Counted from the stretch's first letter, positions 9,943 through 19,113 are shown. The stretch is DNA of 64,000 nucleotides from Streptomyces sp. CA-278952 (GCF_028747205.1 NZ_CP112880.1:6607501-6671500), one strand, 5' to 3'. Translations and numbers: made by a program. Notes: generated by a model from the letters alone, not told the origin.

Positions 9943-10856
9943 CGACGAATGTGACCACGAATGCGGCACGAACTGTCTTTCTTCTGGCGCACACCGGCCG
10001 GCCGGCCGCGATCCGCAGCGCGGAGCTCGTCGTGCAGGGGCTGCTGCGCAACGGGCTCGGCGTGCGGGTCTCGGCGACCGAGGCGGCCGATCTGCCGCTG
10101 CCGGACACCGTGGAGACGGTCACCGACACCAGCCCCTCCGCCGTGGACGGCTGCGAGCTGCTGATCGTCCTCGGCGGTGACGGCACCCTGCTGCGGGGCG
10201 CGGAGTTCTCCCGGGCCTCCGGGGTGCCGATGCTCGGTGTCAACCTGGGACGCGTCGGCTTCCTCGCCGAGGCAGAGCGCGACGACCTCGACCAGGTGGT
10301 CTCCCGGGTCGTCACCCGCGACTACGAGGTCGAGGAGCGGATGACCATCGACGTCGTCGTGCACAGCAACGGCGACGTCGTGCACACCGACTGGGCGCTC
10401 AACGAGGCGGCCGTACAGAAGGTGTCGCCCGAACGGATGCTCGAAGTGGTCCTGGAGATCGACGGCCGTCCGGTCACCGGGTTCGGCTGCGACGGGATCG
10501 TCTGCGCGACCCCGACCGGTTCGACCGCGTACGCCTTCTCGGCGGGCGGGCCCGTCGTCTGGCCCGAGGTCGAGGCGCTGCTGATGGTCCCGATCAGCGC
10601 CCACGCGCTGTTCGCCAAGCCGCTGGTGACCTCGCCCACGTCCGTGCTCGCGGTCGAGGTCCAGCCGCACACCCCGCACGGGGTGCTCTGGTGCGACGGG
10701 CGGCGGACCGTGGAGCTGCCCGCCGGGGCGCGGGTCGAGGTGCGGCGCGGTGCGGTGCCCGTACGGCTGGCACGGCTGCACCAGGCCTCGTTCACCGACC
10801 GGCTGGTGGCGAAGTTCGCGCTGCCCGTCTCGGGCTGGCGGGGCGCCCCTCACTGA
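9939..10856 (+). CDS. nadK: NAD kinase
   Basis: 305 aa, converts NAD to NADP. The TTG at 9939 is favoured over the in-frame GTG at 9951 because GGAGGGG (9927-9933) sits at ideal distance from TTG, and the start overlaps the tlyA stop. Family motifs: GGDGTLLRGAEFS (active-site GGDG, about residues 70-82), NLGRVGFLAEAE, and GSTAYAFSAGGPVVWPE (NE/D and GSTAY region). Length is that of the actinobacterial ATP/polyphosphate-dependent family (PpnK). Confidence 0.95.
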   Translation: MTTNVTTNAARTVFLLAHTGRPAAIRSAELVVQGLLRNGLGVRVSATEAADLPLPDTVETVTDTSPSAVDGCELLIVLGGDGTLLRGAEFSRASGVPMLGVNLGRVGFLAEAERDDLDQVVSRVVTRDYEVEERMTIDVVVHSNGDVVHTDWALNEAAVQKVSPERMLEVVLEIDGRPVTGFGCDGIVCATPTGSTAYAFSAGGPVVWPEVEALLMVPISAHALFAKPLVTSPTSVLAVEVQPHTPHGVLWCDGRRTVELPAGARVEVRRGAVPVRLARLHQASFTDRLVAKFALPVSGWRGAPH

Positions 10857-10957
10857 CGGTTCCGAGGACGCGCCGCGGCCCCCGCGACCCTCGGGAGAGT
10901 GAATCCGGGAGCGGGGGCCGTCGCGCGCCCGGCCCGGGACCTCGTAAGGTCATGTCC

Positions 10958-12694
10958 GTGCTGGAGGAGATGCGGATACGGTCGCTCGGAGTCATCGACG
11001 ACGCGGTGGTGGAGCTGTCACCCGGTTTCACCGCGGTCACGGGTGAGACCGGCGCGGGCAAGACCATGGTCGTCACGAGCCTCGGGCTGCTGCTCGGCGG
11101 GCGCGCGGACCCCGCTCTCGTACGGGTCGGGGCCAAGGCCGCGGTCGTCGAGGGCAGGATCACGGTGTCCGAGGGCGACGCGGCGGCGCTGCGGGCCGAG
11201 GAGGCCGGGGCGGAACTCGACGACGGCGCGCTGCTCATCAGCCGTACGGTCTCGGCGGAAGGACGCTCACGGGCCCATCTCGGCGGCAGATCCGTGCCGG
11301 TGGGGGTCCTGACCGAGCTGGCGGACGAGCTCGTCGCCGTGCACGGCCAGACCGACCAGCAGGGCCTGCTCAAGCCCGCGCGGCAGCGGGGGGCGCTCGA
11401 CCGGTACGCCGGGGACGGCGTGGCGGTCCCGCACGCCGCGTACACGGCGGCCTACCGGCGGCTGCGGACCGTCGCCGCGACCTTGGAGGAGCTGACCACC
11501 CGGGCCCGGGAGCGGGCCCAGGAGGCGGATCTGCTGCGCTTCGGCCTGAACGAGGTCGCCGCCGTCGAGCCGCTGCCGGGTGAGGATGTCGAGCTGGCAG
11601 CCGAGGCGGAGCGGCTCGGGCACGCGGAGGCCCTCGCCTCCGCCGCCTCTCTCGCGCACACCGCGCTGGCGGGGAACCCGGAGGATCCGGAGAGCGTCGA
11701 CGCGACGAGCGTGGTCGCCGCCGCCGGGCAGGCCCTGGAAGCGGTGCGGGCCCACGACCCGGCGCTGGCCGCGCTGGCCGACCGGATCGGGGAGATCTCC
11801 ATCCTGATCGCCGACGTCTCCGGCGAGCTGGCCGGGTACGCCGACCAGCTGGAGGCCGACCCGCTGCGGCTGTCCGCCGTGGAGGAGCGCCGGGCCGCGC
11901 TGACCACGCTGACCCGGAAGTACGGCACGGACATCACGGCCGTGCTCGCCTGGGCCCAGGAGGGCGCGGGCCGGCTCACCGAGCTGGAGGGCGACGACGA
12001 GCGCATCGGGGAGCTGACCACCGAGCGTGACGGGCTGCGGGCCGAACTCTCCGTGCTCGGACAGGCGTTGACCGACGCGCGCACGGAGGCGGCGGCCCGG
12101 TTCGCCGAGGCGGTGACGGGCGAGCTGGCCTCGCTCGCCATGCCGCACGCCCGGGTCTCCTTCGCCATCCGGCAGACCGAGGCCGCGGACGAGGCGTCCG
12201 GCATCGACATCGGCGGGCGCAGCGTCGCCTACGGCCCCTCCGGAGCGGACGAGGTCGAGCTGCTGCTCGCCCCGCACCCGGGCGCCCAGCCCCGGCCGAT
12301 CGCCAAGGGCGCTTCGGGCGGTGAGCTGTCCCGGGTGATGCTCGCGGTCGAGGTCGTCTTCGCGGGCTCCGACCCCGTACCGACGTATCTCTTCGACGAG
12401 GTCGACGCGGGCGTCGGCGGCAAGGCGGCCGTCGAGGTCGGCCGGCGGCTCGCCAAGCTCGCCCGGTCCGCCCAGGTGGTGGTCGTGACCCATCTGCCGC
12501 AGGTGGCGGCCTTCGCCGACCGGCAGCTGCTGGTCGAGAAGACCGTGGACGGCTCGGTGACCCGCAGCGGCGTCACGGTCCTGGAGGGCGAGGACCGGGT
12601 CCGGGAGCTGTCCCGGATGCTGGCGGGCCAGGAGGACTCCGAGACGGCCCGCGCCCACGCCGAGGAGCTGCTGGCCACGGCCCGCGCCGAGTAG
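10958..12694 (+). CDS. recN: DNA repair protein RecN (SMC-like ATPase)
   Basis: 578 aa from GTG 10958, with AAGG at 10946-10949 at 8 nt; ATG 10952 is too close to that site to be preferred. Walker A GETGAGKTMVV is at about residues 29-39, then a long central coiled-coil region (about 150-360, with repeated Glu/Arg/Ala heptads), signature KGASGGELSRVMLAVE, Walker B TYLFDEVDAGVGGKAA and the D-loop/H-switch VVVVTHLPQVAAFAD. RecN acts early in double-strand-break repair, tethering DNA ends. It follows nadK by about 100 bp in the conserved actinobacterial tlyA-nadK-recN order. Confidence 0.95.
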   Translation: MLEEMRIRSLGVIDDAVVELSPGFTAVTGETGAGKTMVVTSLGLLLGGRADPALVRVGAKAAVVEGRITVSEGDAAALRAEEAGAELDDGALLISRTVSAEGRSRAHLGGRSVPVGVLTELADELVAVHGQTDQQGLLKPARQRGALDRYAGDGVAVPHAAYTAAYRRLRTVAATLEELTTRARERAQEADLLRFGLNEVAAVEPLPGEDVELAAEAERLGHAEALASAASLAHTALAGNPEDPESVDATSVVAAAGQALEAVRAHDPALAALADRIGEISILIADVSGELAGYADQLEADPLRLSAVEERRAALTTLTRKYGTDITAVLAWAQEGAGRLTELEGDDERIGELTTERDGLRAELSVLGQALTDARTEAAARFAEAVTGELASLAMPHARVSFAIRQTEAADEASGIDIGGRSVAYGPSGADEVELLLAPHPGAQPRPIAKGASGGELSRVMLAVEVVFAGSDPVPTYLFDEVDAGVGGKAAVEVGRRLAKLARSAQVVVVTHLPQVAAFADRQLLVEKTVDGSVTRSGVTVLEGEDRVRELSRMLAGQEDSETARAHAEELLATARAE

Positions 12695-12710
12695 CCGCTC
12701 GTGGCGGCGG

Positions 12711-12758
12711 CCGTACGGGGTACGGGCGGGGGATTCCTCCCGCCCGTACCCCGTACGG
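12711..12758 (+). terminator. Terminator after recN
   Basis: Perfect 20-bp inverted repeat (12711-12730 with 12739-12758) with an 8-nt loop, 17 nt after the recN stop. There is no U-tract, as is usual in Streptomyces. Confidence 0.87.
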
Positions 12759-12963
12759 CCGTACGGGCCGCCCCTACGTGCTTCCGGTGGGCGGGCGTCG
12801 ACAACTTCGCGCCTCGGGATTCACCCGTGAGGGTGGTGCGGTGCGGTCGGTTGTCGCCATGAGTGCGGCAGCAACGTTACGCCGGTCCCGGAACGTGCGT
12901 ACGGGCTGGCATCCTTGGCGCTGTACTTTCCGCCGACTCCGGAGCCCCGGGGAGCCAATCAAC

Positions 12964-14061
12964 GTGTCACAACTGCGTACGGTCCAAGTCCTGGGCGGCG
13001 GCAGTGCGGGCAGCAGCGCGCACGTCGGTTCGCTGGCCGCCGGGCTGGTGGCGCGTGGGGTGCGGGTGACCGTCTGCGCCCCGTCCGCGGTGGACCGCGC
13101 CTACGACTTCACGGCGACAGGCGCCCGCTTCCTTCCGGTGCCCCGGCGCAGCGACCCGGCCGCCGTCGCCGCGCTGCGGGCCGCCTGCGCGGGTGCGGAC
13201 GTCGTCCACGCCCATGGGCTCCACGCGGCCGCCCGCACCGCCCTCGCGCTGCGCGGCCGTGCCGTGCCCCTGGTGATGACCTGGCACACGCGGCGGTACG
13301 CGGAAGGCGCCCGCCGCCAGATCCTGCACCTGCTGGAACGGCGCGCCGCACGGGCGGCGGCCGTGGTCCTCGCCCCCTCGTCCGACCTGGTGGACCGGGC
13401 CCGCGAGCGGGGCGCCCGCGATGCCCGGTTCGCCCCCGTCGCGGTTGCGCACCCGCGCCCCGCCGCCGTCGGAGACGAGGACAAGGCCCGGTCCGAACTG
13501 GGGGCGGTGGACCGGCCGTTGCTGATGGCAGTCGGCAGTCTCGTACCGCATCACGGCTTCGACGTCCTGCTGGACGCGGCCCGCGTCTGGCGGTGCCTGG
13601 ACCCCGTCCCGCTGCTCGTCATCGCGGGGGAGGTGCGCGACCGGGGTGCTCTGCAACGGCGGATCAGGGCCGAGGAATTGCCCGTCACCCTCATCGGAAG
13701 CCGGGACGGAGCCGGGGAGTTGCTGGCCGCCGCCGATCTGGCCCTGCTGCCGAGCCGGTGGGAGGGCCGCGCCCTGCTGGCGCAGGAGGCGCTGCGGGCC
13801 GGGGTGCCGCTCGTCGCCACGGCGGTCGGCGGGGTGCCCGAACTGGTCGGTCCGGCAGCCGCATTGGTGCCCTATGGCGACGCCGAGGCGCTCGCCCGTA
13901 CGGTCGTGAGGCTGCTCGGCGACCCGGCGGAGCGCGCCCGGCTCGCCGAGGCCGGGCGGGTGCAGGCGGCGGGCTGGCCCACCGAGGACGACACGATCGC
14001 CCATGTGCTCAGCGTCTACGACGAGTTGGCGCAGCCGCTGGCGACAGGGCGGGTGCGCTGA
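12964..14061 (+). CDS. GT4-family glycosyltransferase
   Basis: 365 aa, GTG start 12964 preceded by GGGGAG (12949-12954). GT-B fold: N-terminal GGGSAGSSAHVGSLAAGL with DVVHAHGLHAAAR, and C-terminal donor site LPSRWEGRALLAQEALRAGV followed by ATAVGGVPELV, with the E-x7-E signature of GT4 retaining enzymes. The linker HTRRYAEGARRQ and LMAVGSLVPHHGFDVLLDAA are usual for the family. Acceptor and donor are unknown; no polysaccharide cluster surrounds it. An in-frame extension to 12778 has no ribosome-binding site. Confidence 0.88.
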   Translation: MSQLRTVQVLGGGSAGSSAHVGSLAAGLVARGVRVTVCAPSAVDRAYDFTATGARFLPVPRRSDPAAVAALRAACAGADVVHAHGLHAAARTALALRGRAVPLVMTWHTRRYAEGARRQILHLLERRAARAAAVVLAPSSDLVDRARERGARDARFAPVAVAHPRPAAVGDEDKARSELGAVDRPLLMAVGSLVPHHGFDVLLDAARVWRCLDPVPLLVIAGEVRDRGALQRRIRAEELPVTLIGSRDGAGELLAAADLALLPSRWEGRALLAQEALRAGVPLVATAVGGVPELVGPAAALVPYGDAEALARTVVRLLGDPAERARLAEAGRVQAAGWPTEDDTIAHVLSVYDELAQPLATGRVR

Positions 14062-14094
14062 AGCGGCCGGCTCCGGGGCCCGGTCCGCCCGCTC

Positions 14095-15720
14095 TCAGGA
14101 GGTGTGGCGGCGGGCCCGCAGTGCCAGGCTCAGCGCCAGGACCGTCTGCGGGTCGTCCAGGTCCGTGCCCAGCAGTTCGCCGATCCGGGCCAGGCGGTTG
14201 TAGAGCGTCTGGCGGTTGAGGTGCAGCTCGCGGGCGGTCTCCGCCTTGCGGCCCGCGTGCGCCAGATACGCCTGGAGCGTCGGGAGCAGCGGCGGGCGCG
14301 AGGTGCGGTCGTGCTCGCGCAGCGGACCGATCGCCCGGTTGACGAACGCCGCCAGGTCCGGATGGTCCCGCAGCCGCCACAGCAGCAGGTCGATGTCGAG
14401 GCGCCGGGCGTCGTACCAGGGCCGGTCGTCCAGGCCCTGCGCGGCCGTCGCCGTCTCCGACGCGTGCCGCAGCCCCGCGCCCACCGCGGCCCAGCCGCCC
14501 GCGACGCCGGCCACGACCACCGGCGGCCGCGATCCGGCGCGGTCGAGGCCCGCCCGCTCCACCCCTGCCCGCAGCGCCGCCGCCACCCGGTCCGCGACCG
14601 CGGTGCGCTCGCCCTCCGAACGCAGCCCGACCAGCAGCGGAACCCGCCCCTCCACGGGCCGTACGCCGAGCAGCACCGGCACCCCGACCGAGGCCAGCTC
14701 CTCCAGGACCGCACGGGCCAGCACCGCCCAGTTGCCCGACGGGGACAGCTCCGGGGCCAGCCGCATCACCACCGGGAGCAGCGGGGTGTCGCCGGGCCGG
14801 AAGCCGAGCACCCGGGCCTGGGCGGGGGCGTCCTCCGGGGCGATCCGGCCCTCCGCGAGATCGGTCAGGAAGTCGCCCCGGCCCCGGGCCGCCAGCTCCT
14901 CCTCCTGCCGGGCCTGCATCAGCACGACGGCGAGGAGGCCCGCCGCGCGCTCCACCGCCATCCGGTGCACGGTCGCCAGCGGACCGGCCACCGCGAGCAG
15001 CACCAGCCGGGCCCGTACCGCACCGGTCTCGGGCCCGCCGCCGGGAACGTCCACCAGCACCGCCCCGGCCGGCGGGCTCTCCCGGGCCGCCCGGTCGCCG
15101 CGCATGCCCTCCCAGACCTGGAGCGGGTCCGCGCCCACCGGGCCGGTCCCGGTGGACGCCGCGTACAGGAGCCGGCCGTCGGGCGTCTCCAGGAAGACCG
15201 GGTTGGCGGTGAAGTCGGCGAGGATCCCGAGGACCTGCGGCACCCCGCCGCCGTCGAGCAGTGCCCGGGTGGCGCGCCGGTGCACCTCCTCCGCCTGCTG
15301 GAGCAGCGCGTAGTGCCCGTTGACGATCTCGGTGTGCACCTCCTCGGTCACCGCGACGAACGGCACCTCGCGGTGCAGCTGGACCAGCGGGAGCCCGGCC
15401 GCGCGGGCGGCGTCCACGATGGAGGCGGGGAGCCGGCCGAAGCGTGGGCCGAGCTCCACCACCAGGGCCGCGATGGATCGGTCGGCGAGGCGGCGGACGA
15501 AGGCGCGCTGTTCTGCGGGGCGGGCGCCCAGGCCCAGACCGGTGGTCAGGAGCAGCTCGCCGCCCTTGAGGAGGGAGGCGATGTTCGGAACCTCTCCCGC
15601 GTGCACCCAGCGCACCGTACGGTTCAGCCGGTCGGCGCCGGCCACCACCTCCGGGAGCCCGGCGCGCAGCCCCGGCAGCTCCAGCGCCCGCTGCACGGTG
15701 ATTCCGCTGTGGCTCTCCAC
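14095..15720 (-). CDS. PucR family transcriptional regulator
   Basis: 541 aa, GTG start at 15720. Residues 1-130 are the PucR-like N-terminal domain (ITVQRALELPGLRAGLPEVV, VHAGEVPNIASLLKGGELLL), the middle is a GGDEF-like/CdaR-type domain, and the C-terminus (about 480-541) is the PucR helix-turn-helix (RKAETARELHLNRQTLYNRL followed by ARIGELLGTDLDDPQTVLAL). Family members control purine catabolism, nitrogen use or proline/GABA genes. It is convergent with the glycosyltransferase. The target is not evident here: no purine genes are nearby. Confidence 0.93.
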   Translation of the reverse strand: MESHSGITVQRALELPGLRAGLPEVVAGADRLNRTVRWVHAGEVPNIASLLKGGELLLTTGLGLGARPAEQRAFVRRLADRSIAALVVELGPRFGRLPASIVDAARAAGLPLVQLHREVPFVAVTEEVHTEIVNGHYALLQQAEEVHRRATRALLDGGGVPQVLGILADFTANPVFLETPDGRLLYAASTGTGPVGADPLQVWEGMRGDRAARESPPAGAVLVDVPGGGPETGAVRARLVLLAVAGPLATVHRMAVERAAGLLAVVLMQARQEEELAARGRGDFLTDLAEGRIAPEDAPAQARVLGFRPGDTPLLPVVMRLAPELSPSGNWAVLARAVLEELASVGVPVLLGVRPVEGRVPLLVGLRSEGERTAVADRVAAALRAGVERAGLDRAGSRPPVVVAGVAGGWAAVGAGLRHASETATAAQGLDDRPWYDARRLDIDLLLWRLRDHPDLAAFVNRAIGPLREHDRTSRPPLLPTLQAYLAHAGRKAETARELHLNRQTLYNRLARIGELLGTDLDDPQTVLALSLALRARRHTS

Positions 15721-15851
15721 GTACCGGCCCGCTTCCCTCGTGCCCCGCCCGTCGATCGGGCGGTCGTCCTGTTCAGGACGCTACCGCCCGGGGTGCGGGG
15801 CGCGCACCGCAGGGGAGGAGCGCGGACGCGCTACCGCACCGGGCCCGCCGG

Positions 15852-16345
15852 TCAGGGCTTCGTCAGCAACCCCGCGAGCGCGCCCCGGCTCAGCCGCAGC
15901 GACTCGATCCGCTCGTCCATCACCGCCAGCTCCCCGCCGAGGATCTCCCGCAACTCCGCGCACCAGTCGAACGCGGGCCCCTAAGGGCTGTCCCGCAATT
16001 CCCGGCGGGCGCACGACGACAGCTACGGCACCTCGCCGCGTTGTCGGAACATCCACATACATCCAGTATGCGGACGTCCCTCCGCCTTGCGATGCACCGC
16101 ATCTGACGCCGCGCGCTGATCCACCGGGAATTGCGGGACAGCCCTTAGCCCCGGGCACACGGCAGCACCTGGGCGATCACCTCGGTGGACAGGCCCGCCC
16201 GCAGCAGCGCGCGGATCTGCGTGACGGTCACCACGGCCTCCTCGCCGTAGGCGCGATAGCCGTTCGCGCCCCGCCCGGCCGACAACAGCCCCTGCGCCTC
16301 GTAGTACCGCAGCGACCGCGCGCTGACGCCCGTCCGCCGGGACAA
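15852..16345 (-). pseudogene. MerR family regulator, split by a MITE
   Basis: The 5' fragment (16145-16345) encodes the MerR winged helix: LSRRTGVSARSLRYYEAQGL, then GYRAYGEEAVVTVTQIRALL and GLSTEVIAQVLPCARG, and stops at the MITE junction. Beyond the element, 15852-15980 continues as AFDWCAELREILGGELAVMD and ERIESLRLSRGALAGLL, a typical MerR effector/dimer helix, to a TGA at 15852. Upstream of TTG 16345 the frame stays open for 13 codons (HTLIGELSRR) without an ATG or GTG, so the true start is unclear. The gene faces away from the aminotransferase gene and its MerR-type promoter, which it probably controlled before disruption. Confidence 0.82.
15981..16148. mobile_element. 168-bp MITE with 25-bp perfect terminal inverted repeats
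   Basis: The ends, CTAAGGGCTGTCCCGCAATT and its continuation CCCGG (15981-16005), and their exact reverse complement (16124-16148) form perfect 25-bp terminal repeats. The interior (about 118 bp) has no ORF of note. TA dinucleotides at 15982-15983 and 16146-16147 fit a TA target duplication, as in IS630/Tc1-type elements. Similar short elements with this GGGCTGTCCCGCAATT end are, to my knowledge, scattered in Streptomyces genomes. It has inserted into a MerR-family gene. Confidence 0.88.
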
Positions 16346-16381
16346 CTCCCCGATCAGCGTGTGCCCGTGCCCCGTTCCCTC

Positions 16382-16413
16382 TTGACCTTGTCACCGGTGT
16401 CAGGCCCTAACGT
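16382..16413 (+). promoter_or_regulatory. MerR-type promoter with long spacer and dyad
   Basis: TTGACC (16382-16387) and CTAACG/TAACGT (16407-16413) are separated by 19-20 bp, the over-long spacing seen in MerR-controlled promoters. The spacer holds the dyad CCTTGTCAC-CG-GTGTCAGG. The predicted start falls on or next to the ATG at 16421, so the transcript may be leaderless. Confidence 0.6.
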
Positions 16414-16420
16414 CCCGACC

Positions 16421-17227
16421 ATGAACCAGGATTCCCCGTACATCGTGCAGGTGAACGGCCGGACGGCCACCACCGGCGACCTCGCGCCGCTCGCCTTCGC
16501 GGGCCACGCCCACTTCACCGCGGTACAGATCCGCGGCGGCCGGGCCCGGGGCCTCGACCTCCACCTGGAGCGGCTGCGGACCGCGTCGGTCGAGCTGTTC
16601 GGCCGGGCCCTGCCCGAGGAGCTGGTCCGGTCCCACCTGCGTACCGCACTCCGGGACGGGCCTGCCGACCTCTCGCTGACGGCCACGGTCTCCTCCACGG
16701 CCGGAGAGTTCACCGCGGCCGACGCGGAGCTGGCACTGCTGGTACGGACCGGGCCGCCGTCCACCGGCCCCCGCGGTCCGCTGGCGCTCGCCGCCGTCGA
16801 GCACGAGCGGTACCTGCCGCACGTCAAGCACGTCGGCGAGACAGCCAAGACCCACCTCCTCCGGCAGGCCGTCGCCGAGGGCTTCGACGACGCCGCGTTC
16901 CTGGACCGGGAGGGCCGCTTCAGCGAGGCGACGATCTGGAACCTGGCCTTCTGGGACGGCGAGGCGGTGGTGTGGCCCCGGGCCGAGGTCCTGACCGGGA
17001 CCACCATGAGCATCGTCCGCCGGCAGCTGGACCGGCTCGGGGTCCGGCAGCGGACCGCCGCGATCACCCCCGACGACCTGCCGGCCTTCGCCGGAGCGGT
17101 CGTCATGAACTCCTGGACGCCGGGCGTGGCCGTCCACCGGATCGGCGCGGTCGAGCTGCCCGCCGCGCCCCGGTTCCTGGCGGAGCTCCACCGGGCGTAC
17201 GAGGCGGAACCGCTCGCCGCACCCTGA
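16421..17227 (+). CDS. Aminotransferase class IV family protein
   Basis: 268 aa, ATG 16421. Fold-type IV PLP enzyme features: HVKHVGETAKTHLLRQAVAE, where the Lys before THLL is the likely PLP lysine, then FDDAAFLDREGRFSEATIWN (the Glu-containing SEATIWN motif) and VLTGTTMSIVRRQL near the phosphate cup. Family members are branched-chain aminotransferases, D-amino-acid transaminases or ADC lyases (PabC-like); sequence alone does not settle which. There is no Shine-Dalgarno motif in the few bases between promoter and ATG, which supports leaderless translation. The adjacent MerR regulator is disrupted. Confidence 0.87.
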   Translation: MNQDSPYIVQVNGRTATTGDLAPLAFAGHAHFTAVQIRGGRARGLDLHLERLRTASVELFGRALPEELVRSHLRTALRDGPADLSLTATVSSTAGEFTAADAELALLVRTGPPSTGPRGPLALAAVEHERYLPHVKHVGETAKTHLLRQAVAEGFDDAAFLDREGRFSEATIWNLAFWDGEAVVWPRAEVLTGTTMSIVRRQLDRLGVRQRTAAITPDDLPAFAGAVVMNSWTPGVAVHRIGAVELPAAPRFLAELHRAYEAEPLAAP

Positions 17228-17233
17228 GACGCG

Positions 17234-17269
17234 CGGTGGCTGCCCCCGGAAGAGAAGGGGCAGCCACCG
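17234..17269. terminator. Bidirectional terminator
   Basis: 13-bp stem CGGTGGCTGCCCC/GGGGCAGCCACCG (17234-17246 with 17257-17269) between the convergent aminotransferase and GH15 genes. Confidence 0.82.
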
Positions 17270-17286
17270 TCAGGACGATCCGGGCC

Positions 17287-19113
17287 TCAGCCGACGTACG
17301 CGCCGCTCGCCGTCAGCCGCAGAGCCGTGTCGATCAGCGGGACGTGGCTGAACGCCTGCGGGAAGTTCCCCACCTGGCGCTGGAGGTTGGAGTCCCACTC
17401 CTCGGCCAGCAGGCCCAGGTCGTTGCGGAGCGCCAGCAGCTTCTCGAACAGCTGGCGTGCCTCGTCGACCCGGCCGATCATCGCGAGGTCGTCGGCCATC
17501 CAGAACGAGCAGGCCAGGAACGCGCCCTCGTCGCCCGCCAGACCGTCGACGCCCGCGTGCTCGCCCTCCGTCGGGTAGCGCAGGATGAAGCCGTCCTCCG
17601 TGGACAGCTCCCGCTGGATCGCCTCGATCGTGCCGATGACCCGCTTGTCGTCCGGCGGCAGGAAGCCCATCTGCGGGATGAGCAGCAGGGAGGCGTCCAG
17701 CTCCTTCGACCCGTAGGACTGGGTGAAGGTGTTGCGCTCCTTGTCGTAGCCGCGGTCGCAGACGTCCCGGTGAATGTCGTCGCGGAGCTGGTACCACCGC
17801 TCCAGCGGACCTTCGACGTCCCCGGACTCGACCAGCTTGATCGTCCGGTCGACCGCGACCCACGCCATCACCTTCGAGTGCACGAAGTGCCGGCGCGGCC
17901 CGCGCACCTCCCAGATGCCCTCGTCGGGCTCCTCCCAGTGCTTCTCCAGATACTCGATCAGCTTGAGCTGGAGGCCCATGGCGTAGTCGTTGCGGGTCAG
18001 CCCGGTCATGTGCGCCAGGTGCAGTGCCTCGGTGACCTCGCCGTACACATCGAGCTGGAGCTGGTTGGCCGCGCCGTTGCCGACCCGGACCGGGCCGGAG
18101 TTCTCGTAACCGGGCAGCCAGTCCAGCTCAGCCTCGCCGAGCTCGCGCTCGCCGGCGATGCCGTACATGATCTGGAGGTTCTCCGGGTCGCCCGCCACCG
18201 CCCGCAGCAGCCACTCGCGCCAGGCGCGGGCCTCCTCCCGGTATCCGGTGCGCAGCAGCGAGGAGAGGGTGATCGCGGCGTCCCGCAGCCAGGTGTAGCG
18301 GTAGTCCCAGTTCCGTACGCCCCCGATCTCCTCGGGCAGCGAGGTGGTCGGGGCCGCGACGATACCGCCGGTCGGTGCGTACGTGAGGGCCTTCAGCGTG
18401 ATCAGGGAGCGGACGACCGCCTCCCGATAGGGCCCGTGGTACGTACACTGATCGACCCATTCGCGCCAGAACAGCTCGGTCGCCTCCAGAGACCCCTCGG
18501 GTTCGGGGAGGGCGGGCGGCCCGTGGTGCGAGGGCTGCCAGCTGATCGTGAACGCCACCCGGTCGCCGGGGCCGACGGTGAAGTCGGAGTAGGTGGTCAG
18601 GTTCTTGCCGTACGTCTCCGTCTCGGTGTCCAGCCAGACGGAGTCCGGACCGGCGACGGCGACCGTGCGGTTGTCGACCTTGTGCACCCAGGGCGTCACC
18701 CGGCCGTAGCTGAAACGCATCCGCAGTTCCGAGCGCATCGGCACCCGGCCGCTGACGCCCTCCACGATCCGGATGAGCTGCGGCGCGCCATCACGCGGGG
18801 GCATGAAATCGGTCACCCGTACGGTGCCGCGCGGCGTGTCCCACTCCGATTCCAGGACGAGGGAGTCACCGCGATAGCGCCGCCGGTCGGCGAAGGCCGG
18901 CTCCGTTCCTTCCGCTCTCGCGGGGCTCATGCGCCAGAAGCCGTGTTCCTCGGTGCCCAGAAGCCCCGCGAACACGGCATGCGAGTCGAAGCGGGGCAGG
19001 CACAGCCAGTCCGCTGTGCCGTCCCGGCAGACCAGGGCTGCGGTCTGCATGTCTCCGATGAGTGCGTAATCCTCGATGCGCCCGGCCACGTGCGTCTCCA
19101 GTCGAACGGCCAT
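17287..19113 (-). CDS. Glycoside hydrolase family 15 protein (glucoamylase/trehalase-like)
   Basis: 608 aa from ATG 19113. The N-terminal beta-sandwich begins IEDYALIGDMQTAALVCRDG and has WLCLPRFDSHAVFAGLLG; the (alpha/alpha)6 barrel follows with GGVRNWDYRYTWLRDAAITL, the general-acid region, and IWEVRGPRRHFVHSKVMAWV. This is the standard architecture of bacterial GH15 proteins, several of which hydrolyse trehalose or alpha-glucans in the cytoplasm. There is no signal peptide, so it is intracellular. The exact substrate cannot be assigned from sequence. Confidence 0.93.
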   Translation of the reverse strand: MAVRLETHVAGRIEDYALIGDMQTAALVCRDGTADWLCLPRFDSHAVFAGLLGTEEHGFWRMSPARAEGTEPAFADRRRYRGDSLVLESEWDTPRGTVRVTDFMPPRDGAPQLIRIVEGVSGRVPMRSELRMRFSYGRVTPWVHKVDNRTVAVAGPDSVWLDTETETYGKNLTTYSDFTVGPGDRVAFTISWQPSHHGPPALPEPEGSLEATELFWREWVDQCTYHGPYREAVVRSLITLKALTYAPTGGIVAAPTTSLPEEIGGVRNWDYRYTWLRDAAITLSSLLRTGYREEARAWREWLLRAVAGDPENLQIMYGIAGERELGEAELDWLPGYENSGPVRVGNGAANQLQLDVYGEVTEALHLAHMTGLTRNDYAMGLQLKLIEYLEKHWEEPDEGIWEVRGPRRHFVHSKVMAWVAVDRTIKLVESGDVEGPLERWYQLRDDIHRDVCDRGYDKERNTFTQSYGSKELDASLLLIPQMGFLPPDDKRVIGTIEAIQRELSTEDGFILRYPTEGEHAGVDGLAGDEGAFLACSFWMADDLAMIGRVDEARQLFEKLLALRNDLGLLAEEWDSNLQRQVGNFPQAFSHVPLIDTALRLTASGAYVG

